Assembly (NCBI GenBank): GCA_950106755.1
Contig: OX467089.1
Location: 21,867,345 to 21,931,344 of the forward strand
Length of the DNA: 64,000 nucleotides
Direction: 5' to 3'
Source: Climacium dendroides
Lineage: Eukaryota > Streptophyta > Bryopsida > Hypnales > Climaciaceae
The translations under genes were made by a program, and so were the position numbers. Under the pieces are notes generated by a model that was not told where the DNA came from, ran no database searches, and saw nothing but the letters and a program-made list of their open reading frames with translations. Below, piece by piece: positions 12,895-24,066 of this stretch (position 1 is its first letter; each line of letters starts with the position of its first letter).

Positions 12895-14395
12895 AGTTGG
12901 GCCAAGGGGGAGTGTATGGAACCGCTAACCTACAATGCCTCCAAACAATGAACCTTTGTATGATATATTGTGGTTATTTTTTATTTAAATGATATTAAGT
13001 GGAGGGGGGCAGCCCTTTTCACTTACCCAAAATAACCTTTTAAACTATTTTCCATCACCTAATTGAACAATAGAATAGGTTAGGACCTCACCTAGTGCAA
13101 ATCCACTTCAAATGTACCATTTGAAGCTCAAAATGACCCTAAATTGGGTCCTCCCAACTAATTCCAACACATTCTAATGTATCCAAATCCTTCTCTTGAC
13201 ATATATTGCCTTAAATTTATCTCTTCCATTTAGTGTTCTCACTTTAAGATTAAGAATTTTCTCTTTTATCACACGCAAGGTGGTTTCTTCATTTTAAGCA
13301 CTATTCTCCTAAACCCTAACTTTGGTCCAATTAGGGCAACACTTCTCACTTGTCCTAAAATCCTAAAAATTTAATTCACATGCATAATCAACCATTCTCA
13401 AGCACTTGATGTATCAACCATTGCATTCACAACCTTCTTTATAGTCCCTCTTCCAAGCTCCAAATGGCACAAGACTAATTGCATTGGAAAGATAACCTTG
13501 TCTTGCATCATCTCAAAAAAATTTAGCTCTAAATTTGTTGTCTTTTTTGTGGTAGCTCTCTGAAGTTGTTGCTCCTAATCCGTTACAGTTGTAGACTTCC
13601 TTGCACAAAAATGACCACCAATTCTTTATGCTAGCTCCAAATGAGTCAAGTCAAATTTTTTCGGAAAGTTAACTTCAAGGTGCATTCACCCTCTACAATT
13701 CAACTCCATTGATTGCATCAATCGCCCATAGCAGCCTGCCAAAATTGGCAATCTTTGCCAAATCCCTGAAACCCTAACTTTGCTCCATTTTTCTCAAACA
13801 ATTTCCAATCTGACTTCCCCCACCTAACATTTTCACCCATTTTTCATCTTTAATTGCCTAATTAATAATTGGTGAAACTCACTCAACAAATTGTCTAATT
13901 CCTCATCCTAACTCATTCCCTTCTTCATTTTAACAATTTTTCTTTTGTTTTCGCTCCCTTGTTTTTACCGCACTCCTCCAAAATGAAAAAAGAAAAACTT
14001 TTTTTTCAAGAGGGAAGAGAGGAAGAAAACCAAAAAAATCCAAACCCTAAAAACTTCTCTAATCAAAACTCAACAGCTTAATTTGCTAATGACATTCATC
14101 TAATGCTATTTTAGTGTAAAAAATGCCAATTTAGTGCAAATTGCACTATTTTGGCTGGGACTATGCTAAATTGTTGTAGGATCCTCAAAATTATTGTTTT
14201 TGGCCTCTAAATTTATGTAGACTCACTATTTTTGCGATTCCTTCACTATTATTGTTTTTTTCCACTATTCTAATGTTTTCCACATAGTTTTTAATTTTAC
14301 TAATCTATTTTGGATAATATTTGTAAATAAAAATTTATGCTATTCAATTTTCATACACGTCAATCTAATTGTATGCTCTGGACAATATTTTTTTT
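12895..14395 (+). mobile_element. Possible LTR with polypurine tract (LTR-retrotransposon remnant)
   Basis: At 12898-12913 there is a purine run (ccaagggggag) followed directly by TGTATGG, the arrangement expected of a polypurine tract and LTR start. The next about 1.4 kb contains leader-like sequence (several aaaccctaa words near 13310, 13760 and 14040, and a purine-rich stretch near 14000) but no open frame. Neither a second LTR nor a target duplication was found, so boundaries are uncertain. Just upstream a short frame (KANPTSKLGQGG) could be a polyprotein tail. Confidence 0.35.
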
Positions 14396-14397
14396 TT

Positions 14398-15925
14398 ATA
14401 GTAGCGACTACAAAGGTTGCTATTATGTGAGTATAGGAATGTGAGCCCATGAGCCTAGAATACTATACAATGTCACATCCCTATCTCCTTGGGGTGTCCG
14501 AAGTGCCTTAGTGAGCAAGGAGGACCTTGGGGGTGACTTTCGAAGTCTTGCAAGAGTTTAAAAAGGGAGAAATGGGTGTCTCCTGAGCCAACATGGCGCA
14601 ATAGCACCCTGAATTTGAAAGGTATGATAGTATAACATATATGTTTTAAAAGACCTTGAAAATTTGCATCCAACCGTCTAAAAATGCATGATTTGGACTT
14701 GAGAGCTAAAAAATATGTCCATTCAAAGTTGATGGTATCCTAGTGACACCGAGACACTTAAGGGCTAGGAGTGAGAGGTTTCCAATTAATCTTTTATGGA
14801 AATATGTTATGTAGCATATCATTGAAAAGCTAAGAACACAAGGAAGTTAGAATGATAAGCATTACGAGGTTCTAAGCTAGGAGTCAAAAGTTATAACCAA
14901 GAGAAAGGTTGTGGTGATTTCAGTGAACCCAAATCTTTGAAGGGCAATAATTTTGCGAGAAGTTGTCCAAATGGGACGAGTGAACAGTCCGTCGACATCT
15001 ATTTGTCACTTAGATATCCAAAATGGACTTGCATGTGGGATTTGGAGTTGGGATCGCAAAGTTACGCCGTTTGGAAGTTCAAGTGGCGTAACGTCACAAT
15101 TTCGGTTGGAAAAGGGTGGTCTTCCACAACTCAAGTATGTTTGGGGTTCTCCTTTGACTTAGGACAGGGGGATCTGTCGAATACTACAGAGAGTACTATA
15201 GGAGGGGTTTGTCTCTCTTTTCACTCCCTCTTGGAGCCTTGGTGAATCCCGATGACTCAAGGTAGGAGATGCAAGTTCATCACCAGGTCCACGATACCAT
15301 AGATATAGTATGAGTGTCCCATGGCACCAGTTGGATAGAGTCCCACTCTTTACTAGGCCATTTCTTATATGTCTCAAGGTATGAATCTTGATTAGTAACA
15401 AAAGGAAAGTAACAAATACTCAAGGACCTAAGATGGAGTTGGTGACATTCAAGAGTGGTTAGCACTAGTGGAAATAATGCCTCTACCAAGTGTTTGGACA
15501 TCAATAGAAGTTCTGCCCCATGTAACCAAGTGACATGCCTGGTGTCATGAGTGGTGTATGTGTTAGCAATTCCAAGGACTGGGACTTGATAATAAGAGTT
15601 GAAAATGGGAACTAACACTATAGGTGCTTGGCATATGCAGTGTTAATGAGTTGAGATTCAAGTGACACTGAAAGTGGAGCGTGGTGAGCCCATTAGAAGT
15701 TATGAGGTGTTATTTGGATCAAGACAACACACGTATGTTATAGGTATATATACTAAAAAAAATCATCTATGATTATAGGATATACATGTTACAAATATCC
15801 ACATTATATGTGTTTATGATACATACACCTTCTATAGTGTGTGGTATCCATATTGTAGGTTCAATACTCACAAGCTCACATTCTTGGGCTCACATACTTG
15901 CACCGTTGTAGCAACTACTTCCTAG
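14398..15925. mobile_element. About 1.5-kb element with long imperfect terminal inverted repeats
   Basis: The first about 70 nt (gtagcgactacaaaggttgc..., with tatgtgag and gaatgtgagcccatgag) match the reverse complement of the last about 70 nt (gtagcaactac at 15925, gaatgtgagcttgtgag) at roughly 70 per cent by eye. The interior is less AT-rich than its surroundings and has several 60-110-codon frames on both strands, none recognisable. A TGTCACATCCC word at 14470 resembles many plant LTR starts, so an LTR remnant is an alternative. Confidence 0.45.
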
Positions 15926-16395
15926 TTCCTACCTTTTACTCAGTATTGTTTTAAACCATTGGCTCAATTTGGTTAGTTTGCCAAATTTTACTTAGGACCT
16001 TTTCAACCTAAATTCCCTATTTTTTTCCTAAACTTTTGCCTAATTTTTACCTAATTCTTTGTTCTAATTTATCTACCTTTTCTTTTAACATTCCTTGTGT
16101 TAAACTTTGAAAAATTCTTAACATACAAATTAGGCTTATTTAACCCTTCCTATTACTTCTGCATATGTAATTGCCCATCATGGACTTACTTCCCTTACAA
16201 TAGAAAACTTTTTACATGGATTTTTTTAATTTGCAACTCTTTAGTCAACTTTGGGATCCCTTGACAAATTCCAAGGAGGATGCTAAATCCTCCATTTGAA
16301 GGTGGGCCCAATAGGCTGAATTTACCCTGGGAAAAAACACAAGAATTTTTTATTTTTTACATAAATTTCTTTTTGCAAATTTTGAATTCACACAG
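15926..16395. other. AT-rich spacer, no feature seen
   Basis: Pyrimidine-rich, AT-rich DNA without a supportable frame, repeat end or RNA gene. Confidence 0.5.
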
Positions 16396-16579
16396 TAGAA
16401 CCTCTCTGAGTACACCCTCCATAAGTCAATAAACCCCTCTTAACCAATATTGTCAAACCAGTCCTGCACTTGTCCCTATACAAAGGTTATGACTAAAAAT
16501 GACCCTCTGTAAACAAATAAACCTCTCTAATGCAATCTTGTCAGATGGTCTTGGACCTATTGGTTAAAAGAGGTTCTAC
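16396..16579. mobile_element. Candidate miniature element with AGTAGAACCTCT ends
   Basis: Starts agtagaacctct and ends agaggttctact, a 12-bp inverted repeat enclosing about 160 bp. The same end (aaagaggttctactac) occurs alone near 24350. No clear target duplication, so the superfamily is not assigned. Confidence 0.5.
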
Positions 16580-16740
16580 TATATTTGCAATCAAAGATCC
16601 CAAATTAGCTAGGAAAGATCTAAAGCATACCCTAAACACAGCTCAAAATATGGGGGCATGTTTTTTACTTTTATCCCCGGAGAACCCCAAATTACCCTGT
16701 TGGGCCCACTTCCTTGGCAAGATTTAGTGTTCAGTGAATT
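16574..16740 (+). repeat. Dispersed repeat with a conserved short frame (copy A)
   Basis: The + strand frame reads FAIKDPKLARKD, then LNTAQN. A diverged copy in opposite orientation at 31290-31480 keeps the same frame (IRDPKLPRRGLQHILNTAQN) and clear nucleotide similarity. Both end in untranslatable AT-rich DNA. It could be a captured exon fragment or part of a decayed transposon. I do not recognise the peptide. Confidence 0.55.
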
Positions 16741-16808
16741 CCAAAGCAAAGTTTTTTCAGTGGGGTTGAGGGGGAACATTCCAGCAACTTAGGGCACACA
16801 AATTGAAT

Positions 16809-17278
16809 GTAAGGTAAACCAGCCCATTGTGGTCAGAATGAGGAGTTTGGCATCATCTTGTTGCTAAAAATTTTCAATTTTTTCCCACATTAGTACAAGT
16901 GTGAGAAATAGCAGGTGCAATTGAAATTAATTTTTTTTTTGACAAAGTATGAATTCGCTAGAAATTTCTGAAGCATTGAGCCCAAAAGAGTCTGTAGACT
17001 ACCTTAAGACCACTAAAATCTGAATCTGTAATGCTCATCTCACTGCCTAATGCAGTCAAAATATTTTCTATTACAGAAGGCAAAAGAAAAGTCAATTTTT
17101 ACAATGGACTTCACACTGAAAACTCAGAAGTTCCTAATGAGGTCAGTGTTCACTCCATTGCTGTCATGTAAGACATGCATTGTTGCCCACATCCCACATC
17201 CTGGAAAAAACCCACAATGGGTCATTTCTTAGGGGACCACAATGGGTCATTTGACCGCAATGGGCTGTCTTACCTTAA
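16809..17278 (+). mobile_element. TTAA-flanked miniature element, family P1, copy A (470 bp)
   Basis: The left end (taaggtaaaccagcccattg) and right end (caatgggctgtcttaccttaa) are about 30-bp inverted repeats. The right flank is TTAA (17275-17278); the left has decayed to GTAA. The interior aligns along its whole length with 29352-29799. Near the right end the motif acaatgggtcattt is duplicated, making this copy about 20 bp longer. Confidence 0.8.
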
Positions 17279-17980
17279 TGCTGGAAAGGCCAGTCAGGGG
17301 GGCATAAGCATAGAATCTATTCAACAAGGAATATTGGAACTTTATTTCTGAGTGGGCATAGGGCCCTCTACTTGACAATAATTTGAAAGAGAACCAGCAG
17401 CACACAAGTATTGATTCTGGTGATCTAACTTTTAGGAAATATTATGCTATTTAGATTCGAATTCTAGCTCCTGGCCAACTGTAAAAGACACTTTCCAAGT
17501 GACCTATTATTATTGGATGTCTGGGTCATAATAATAAAATTAAAAATAGAGAACAAAACCAGGAACACTGATTGAATCAATTTGTAAAGTACAGCAGTTC
17601 TATTGGAAATTTATTAGCCAATCATGAAAATTCATAAAATCAATGAAGCTAATGGAATTATATAGTTATTGGGGGCGATTTTGTGTTGCTTGGAATCGAG
17701 GATTAAGTGCATATTGGATGTTGAAGAGTCTTTTAAACTCCTAACTCTTCAAAAACATTGAGGTCGAAAAGTGGCCAATGGATGATTTGAATGTAGAAAT
17801 AAAGAATGCATGTGTTGATTCAATAATCTAAGCATTTGGGTGACTACTTTGGTCACGGGGACCATGTCCTTTTAGGGTTCAACGACATTCACTTGTTTAA
17901 AAGACAGTCCAAAGGGAAATAGAAAATATCTTTGAAGGAAAGCATGGTTTTGGTGCTTGCCCAAAGTTTGTATGGTTAGG
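17279..17980. other. Repeat-derived spacer with a decayed coding-like segment
   Basis: Bases about 17700-17880 share order and wording with 23510-23690 (aatggatgatttgaatgt against aatagatgacttcactat; ggtcacggggaccatgtcc against agtcatgggggccacatcc). In one frame both give a peptide like KCPMDDF followed by stops. This looks like two relics of the same transposon-derived coding segment. Confidence 0.4.
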
Positions 17981-18100
17981 GACATGAAAAAGTGAATCGT
18001 GAATAGTGCTTTGACTTTGTAGCCTAAATGTAGTGTTTGGGACATGAAAAAGTGAATCGTGAATAGTGCTTTGACTTTGTAGCCTAAATGTAGTGTTTGG
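17981..18100. repeat. Perfect 60-bp tandem duplication
   Basis: 17981-18040 and 18041-18100 are identical (unit starts gacatgaaaaagtgaatcg and ends tagtgtttgg). With no differences over 60 bp in otherwise diverged DNA, the duplication is recent, or possibly an assembly artefact. Confidence 0.95.
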
Positions 18101-18321
18101 CAAGCCATATTCACTATTGAAGTGGGTTCAAGTTGGTTGAAACATTTCAAAAAAATACAAATTTTTCTTTTGTCAACGGTTCTCTCTAAATCAAGCCCAA
18201 AGGGACTTATCTTGGCATTTAAAGGTTAGCTACTGATTAGATATCAATGATAAAACTAACAAAACTATTCTAGAGAGAAGAATTTGTTTTGCTTTTGAAC
18301 GTGTCTAAAATAAATCAAATG

Positions 18322-18540
18322 ATATAAAATAACACAACCCATTGTAGTTAGGATTAGCAGTATGGCCTCATGCCATTGCTAAAAATTTTCATTTTTTTTC
18401 ACATAAAGAGAAGTATGAGAAATAGTGAGAGCAATTGAAATTATATATATTTTTGGACAAATTATGAATTTGCTATGATTTTTTTATTGTTCAATGCATC
18501 ATAGCTCTCCAAAATGTATAGACTATCCCTTAACCAATAA
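18322..18540 (+). mobile_element. Truncated P1-family fragment
   Basis: Matches the left half of the P1 copies (aacccattgtagtta, then gccattgctaaaaattttca and aaattatgaatttgctatga) but stops after the agactatcc segment. The right inverted repeat is missing. Confidence 0.6.
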
Positions 18541-19618
18541 GTTTTAAGATTTAAAATTTAAATTCAAATTAAACAATTGAACATTTAATTTTTAATTTTT
18601 TTTAATAATGTGACTATTGCCATGGTTCACAACAAGGGAAACAACCCCAAAATAGTCTCTTAGAGACTAAAAAAACATCTAATGACTATTTAGAAAAATA
18701 TCCTTAAACTTCTTTAAAGTAAAGAACCTTCATTAAACTCCATAATATTTTTGGACAATTTTGTATTTGCTCCTTGTAGGCTTCAAATTTAGTATTTATA
18801 TTTTGATGAATGTACTATAACTTTAACTTATCATGTTAATTTTTATTATATTAATGTTTGTCTGTTATATCAAAGGGAAAAGCAAAATAAATATCCTCCA
18901 TTTGGAAATAGTGCATCCATTCTTAGTGGTGATTGCACTGAGAATGGATACATTATTTCCAAATAGAGGAAGTAGGATGCAAATTGTTTACTACAACATT
19001 TTCAATATTGATATTAATATTTGCCAATTCTATATTTTAACTTCTTAACAATCAAGTAAATATTTGATAATATCAATATTAATATTGAAATTAGTAACAC
19101 CATTTGTTCACATTCTAAATAAATCCTACTCAAATTTTATCATATGTAGCCTCTTCAATACAAAGTGTCTTCCTTTGGATCAAAAGCCAACACTTTCTAC
19201 AATCCATGAGTTCAATTATATAGAGAGAGAGAAAAAAATCAAAAGAGGTTTCAATGCATCAAAAAATGCTATATATAAAAATAAAAAAAGTTTTTTTGGT
19301 AGGTATTTTAAAATCGTTTCTTCAACAACAGGTACATATTCATGTAGGAGATGTACAAAATGTGAACATTTGTTCAAGTGGTGCTTTTAGGCACCAAGGG
19401 GTGGCCTTAAGTTACAATTTAACCATGTAATGACATAGCAACCTATATACTACAAAATTGATGGGTGACAAAGAATCCTTCTCCATAAGATAAAATTAGA
19501 AATTTTCATCTTTGGAGTTTTGTGTCTTCAAGTGAGTCCTCATGACTTTTTTTAAACAAATGATTCACATGATATCCAAAAGGTTGGTTTCCACGTTGAT
19601 CAGTTTGGCATTCCAAAA
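18541..19618. other. AT-rich spacer, no gene seen
   Basis: Very AT-rich. Short frames (18833-19048, 19064-19390) have compositions expected by chance. No repeat end recognised. Confidence 0.5.
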
Positions 19619-20599
19619 TTAACCCTAGAAGGCCCAAGGCCATTTCGGGTATGAAAACATCCTTGCTTTTCAAGCCTTATAAGTCTATATCTCGCTAAGG
19701 TATGAAAATCCCAACTGTATGATCTTGTAGTATACATATTGTGGATGATGTGGATCAAATTTGGAGTCATTTGACTGCACGGATTGAAAAATTATAATGT
19801 TTTAGTGTTGAAAAAAGATGCTGAAATTTTCCTAAAAACACATTTGGAGGTGAAATTTGATTTCTAAACCTACTCACATGAAAAAAATTTAAACTAAAAT
19901 GTGCTTTGAAATCAACATGCAAACTCATTGGTGGAAAAAAAATTCATGAAAGTGACTCATTGTGTTTTCAAAATGACTTTGAAATGTCAAAAAAATTGCC
20001 AAAAAGGGTGAAAAAAACACATTTAAGGCTGAACCTACTTCTACTAAAATGCTTCTTAGTCACTTGTTACTTCTTTGAATAACACAAAATTTTAGCCACA
20101 CAAACTAGGCAAGTATGCGCAACTTTCCTAAAAAAAAGTTTTGAAATTGGACACAGTATGAAGAAGTAACAAGTTGCCGAAGTGCATACTAACCAAAAAA
20201 TGTTAGGGTTTTGAACTTCGAATTGCTTCCAAGCATTCAAAACAACTTGGATTGCTATGAAAATTTTACCACAATAACTAGACTTATAGAGGAACAAAAT
20301 ACAACAAATTTTATTGAAAACAAATATTGGATGAAGGAGATACAAGCCTTCAAAGTTGCAGCCATGACAATGCAGTGTGTTGAACTCAAACTGAACCTGC
20401 GAACTTTGAATGGCTTTCACAAACTCAATTTGTCTTGGATTGATCTGAAAATTCTACTACACAAACTAGACTAGTATGCGCAACTTTTCCAACAAGTTTT
20501 ACTAAATTTGGTCATTGGATGCAAAAGTTACAGCACTTTGAATTGTACTTCCAAACTATGAAAGGCCAGAATTTGTCCCCTTGGGCGGTCTAGGGTTAA
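19619..20599 (+). mobile_element. TTAA-flanked non-autonomous element, family P2, copy A (981 bp)
   Basis: Begins TTAA-CCCTAGAAGGCCCAAGG and ends CCTTGGGCGGTCTAGGG-TTAA; the ends are inverted repeats with a few mismatches. CCCTAGA directly after TTAA is strikingly like piggyBac termini. The interior matches the reverse complement of 35456-36434 throughout (for example gttgcgcatac, and gcaaaagttacagcac against gtgctgtaacttttgc). Within the element a motif (ttgaacttcgaattgcttcc, gcgcaactttcc) recurs two or three times as a degenerate internal repeat. No transposase frame. Confidence 0.82.
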
Positions 20600-21437
20600 A
20601 AGGTCAATCTACATAAAGAATATGTTGAGGATAATTTTAGAGCATCTCCACCAATAGACTACCAAACACTCATGTCTACAACAATTGGCATCCCTATTCA
20701 AGCTTGAAGGCCTTGCTAAGTAACTCATCCCTCACCAACAATTACAAGTTCCAATCCCCAAAACAATATTTAAAACCTAATCTTGATGCCATGCCCACGA
20801 TATAAGTCAAACATGTTGGGCACAACAAGTTGAAGTATTGGTCCAAGAATTTGCAAAATTCAGTGTTCAAAAAACATGAGGAGCTTAGTAGAGATGTTTT
20901 TAGTAACTTTGCCAAATGTACACAAATATAGAGTAGACCAATCAAATTTTACCTAATAAAACATCCAAATCCGTTCATTTTTTTAACAAAATCAATGCAT
21001 TGATGCTTACAAGGGATAACGTGTCAACCCTTGATTGGTGAATACATAAGTTCAAATAGGATGTTTATTTGAAAACTCATACAATGTTATCCTTATATAT
21101 TGGTACCTTTTAAGGTAGTATCACTAAAATTGAACAAATTTATCTAATGGACATTATTGTCTTTCTCTCTCTATTACAATTTTGAGTTAATATGTGTAAA
21201 GTCCAATAAAGGCATTCAAATATAATACACAGAAAATTACAAAACATAAAAATGTTGAATTGATAAATTTTAAAAATTATGCCTAAATTCTTGTGTTGAA
21301 CATTGTGAAAGAAAAATACACTTATTTTTCCAATTTTTTAAGACACTATTTTGGAAATGTGTTCAATTTTGAGTGATTCTACCTAAACTCCTAATGGATG
21401 CTAAAAAGATTTGCCTTTATGATCTATAATGTGCATT
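20600..21437. repeat. Spacer containing dispersed repeat R3, copy A (20925-21060)
   Basis: 20955-21055 (ccaaatccgttcattttt..., tgtcaacccttgattggtga) matches 27500-27585 and 27985-28065. The rest is AT-rich with no gene. Confidence 0.55.
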
Positions 21438-21631
21438 CACTTTAAGAAATTAGAGATTTTTTTATGTCTAAGTTGATGTATTTTAGGTGACATCAAATGT
21501 AACAATGTGTATGTTTATGTCAACAATAAATAATGTTAAAAAAAAATCAAGATGTTATATTGAACATCATTGTTATGAATTGTTAGATGGCATCTAAAAT
21601 CCATCACCTAAAACACAAGTTTCTTATAGTG
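21438..21631. mobile_element. Miniature CACTA element, 194 bp, TSD att
   Basis: Starts CACTTTAAGAAA and ends TTTCTTATAGTG, CACTA-type termini, flanked by att (21435-21437 and 21632-21634). Subterminal blocks repeat in inverted orientation (gatgtattttaggtgacatc against gatggcatctaaaatccatcacctaaaac). The size excludes any coding capacity; it would need an En/Spm-type transposase in trans. Confidence 0.75.
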
Positions 21632-23972
21632 ATTTGAGGATAAGAAGGTGTATTTGAATGTGCAAGAAAGCTCTAACTGACTTTAATTTTGCTTTGAGCT
21701 TATAAAGTATTAATGGAAGGGATACATGTTATTTATGCTTTTTTGGACTTTGCTATGAAATTTTTATAGAATGTCACATACACAAAATATGCAAAAATAG
21801 TGTAATTTCATTCATTATGTTGTTCATTTGTTAGGGCGGGGATTGTGGAAAGAAAGTGTCAATTACATGAAGATTTCTACACTATGTCAATTGTAGGTAT
21901 ATTAATTTTACTTTTTTGTAATAAACATCACTAAGAAACATAATAAATTATTTACACAAGATTAGATTTGAAAACGCCATATACTTAGTTCATATAAGGA
22001 ATGCAACATGTGCATGCAAGCATGTGTTGATCATGTGTAGGATATTGACCTTGTAGCATTCTGAGGTGACTTTTATTTTCTTTGGCTTATATATCATTCC
22101 ACAAAAATGAACTTTTATTCTTTATGTAGGATATGAGAATAATAAGTGGATTTAGAAATGGAAGTGATTACAAGTAGAAAAATGGACAATGATTAAACTA
22201 AATATTGTATTCGTCACATTTTTGTAAATGCTTCATCTTTAACTTGCATATATTACATTTAACTTGAATATATATACAATATTACAAAATGCGTCATAAA
22301 ATACATTCTAGAGTCCCATTTAACATGTATGAAATGGATAATTTGTATCTTCACATAGTTAGTTTGACCTAATATCTAATACAATTGTTTGCTTTGCTAG
22401 TTTTAAGTTCACATATATTTTTAGGAAACATTTGGGTCTCAATTTCTTTTAAAGGTTAATACATTTTTATTATATACCAAGAAGATGCAATTGTATCTTC
22501 TTAGTATTAACAACCTTCTTTACATTTTTACATGTTTCAAAACTTAAATTACTTTTTTTAAGAATGAATTTGTACCTTTTGTTTCGAAAACTTTAAAAAA
22601 AATTGAATCCTTGTAAAGTCATTGTGGGATCAATTACAGAGACTAAATAAGTGCTTAAAAATATAACAAAATCTACAAATATGATTTCTTTTTCATTTAT
22701 ACATAAATCTTACATGGTTTGACTTATAATATTATAAAAGATGTATTTTTATTGTATTTACCTACAAAGATGTAACTTTAATGTTGAAAAAACACATATT
22801 GAAATTTTAAAAAAAGTCTTCAAATTGTGGAGGATTTATTTATAATTAATGTAATTTTTATATACATGGTTTATATTTAAAAAAATCTTGTAACTTGTAA
22901 ATAGTGGTCCTCACAATGATTGCACTTTTAGATGTACTGAAATTGGTGGGTTTTTTAGTACATATGAGCACATGAAAATTCATTGAATGAGAGCATATTT
23001 GGACAAAACAATGACTAGATGCATAATGTTCATCATTCATTCACAATTAGTGCTTAATTGTTAATAATTGGCCATATTATATGCAAGATAGGTAAGACAT
23101 GACTTCTCTTTATGACCAATTTAATGAAATTGAAATAAACAATACATTAATAAAATATTTTTGTATAAACAAAAATAAATAAAAATCCAAAAGAAATTTA
23201 GTTGTTAAAGGATTAAAAGCATTTGTTGTGCATGCTACATGTTCTCAAGAAGATAATTTCCTACTAATTTGCAAAATGAGATGGTATCACTACACTTTTA
23301 GGATGAATGTACTAAAATTCTTAGACAAAACATGCATTTTCATGGTTATAAAAGAAAAAATTTGTACACATTTTGCATGTTTCATGTCTAATCATGAATA
23401 TAAATAACTTCTAAGACTAGAAGAGATTGGTTTATGCATTGTTCTAAATATATGAAAGGAAAACCCTTAGGCAAAGACCCTTGAGATTTCTATTTCTATC
23501 TAAGCAAACATACCCAAGTGGATCATTCTTCAATCCTTGAAGGATGTTGAGGATCCAAAGTGTCCAATAGATGACTTCACTATTTACTATAAAAACAAAG
23601 AATCATTGGTCCAATAATTATAAGAGCATTTTGATGACTATTAGCTTAGTCATGGGGGCCACATCCTTCAAAGGTTAATTATTGTGATTTTTTGCCATTA
23701 TTCTAATACAATAAAACTTCTCTAGAGTAATAATCTCTTTAAGGTAATCATTGATTTGTCTAGTCCTACATTGGGTTTCCAATACAAACGACATTAATGC
23801 CAAAGTGGGCAACATCAAGAGACTAGGCGGTGTCGCGGCAACATTATGTGATTTATGAAGAAGTAAGTTGGTGGTGCTTTAGTGCCCTATATCCCTATAT
23901 CATGACAGTTGGTTACAGTAATAAAAGATAATTAGGTTTTTAATTAGAAAACCGGTCATAACCAGCCCTAAA
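21632..23972. other. AT-rich spacer with transposon debris
   Basis: No gene. 23510-23690 is the second copy of the decayed coding-like segment described at 17700-17880. Around 23700-23760 is a ctctagagtaataatctct region like the ends of many small plant elements, not delimited. Otherwise stop-rich AT DNA. Confidence 0.5.
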
Positions 23973-24066
23973 CACTAGTAGAAAATGTAGGAATTTCAAC
24001 AGATTTCTGTTGTTCAGTGACCAAAACAACATAATTTTGTTGAAATTCCTGCATTTTCTACTAGTG
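23973..24066. mobile_element. Miniature CACTA element, 94 bp, TSD aaa
   Basis: Starts CACTAGTAGAAAATG and ends CATTTTCTACTAGTG. The inverted repeat runs 28 bp with a single mismatch, so most of the element is hairpin. Flanked by aaa on both sides (23970-23972, 24067-24069), the 3-bp duplication typical of the superfamily. Confidence 0.85.
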
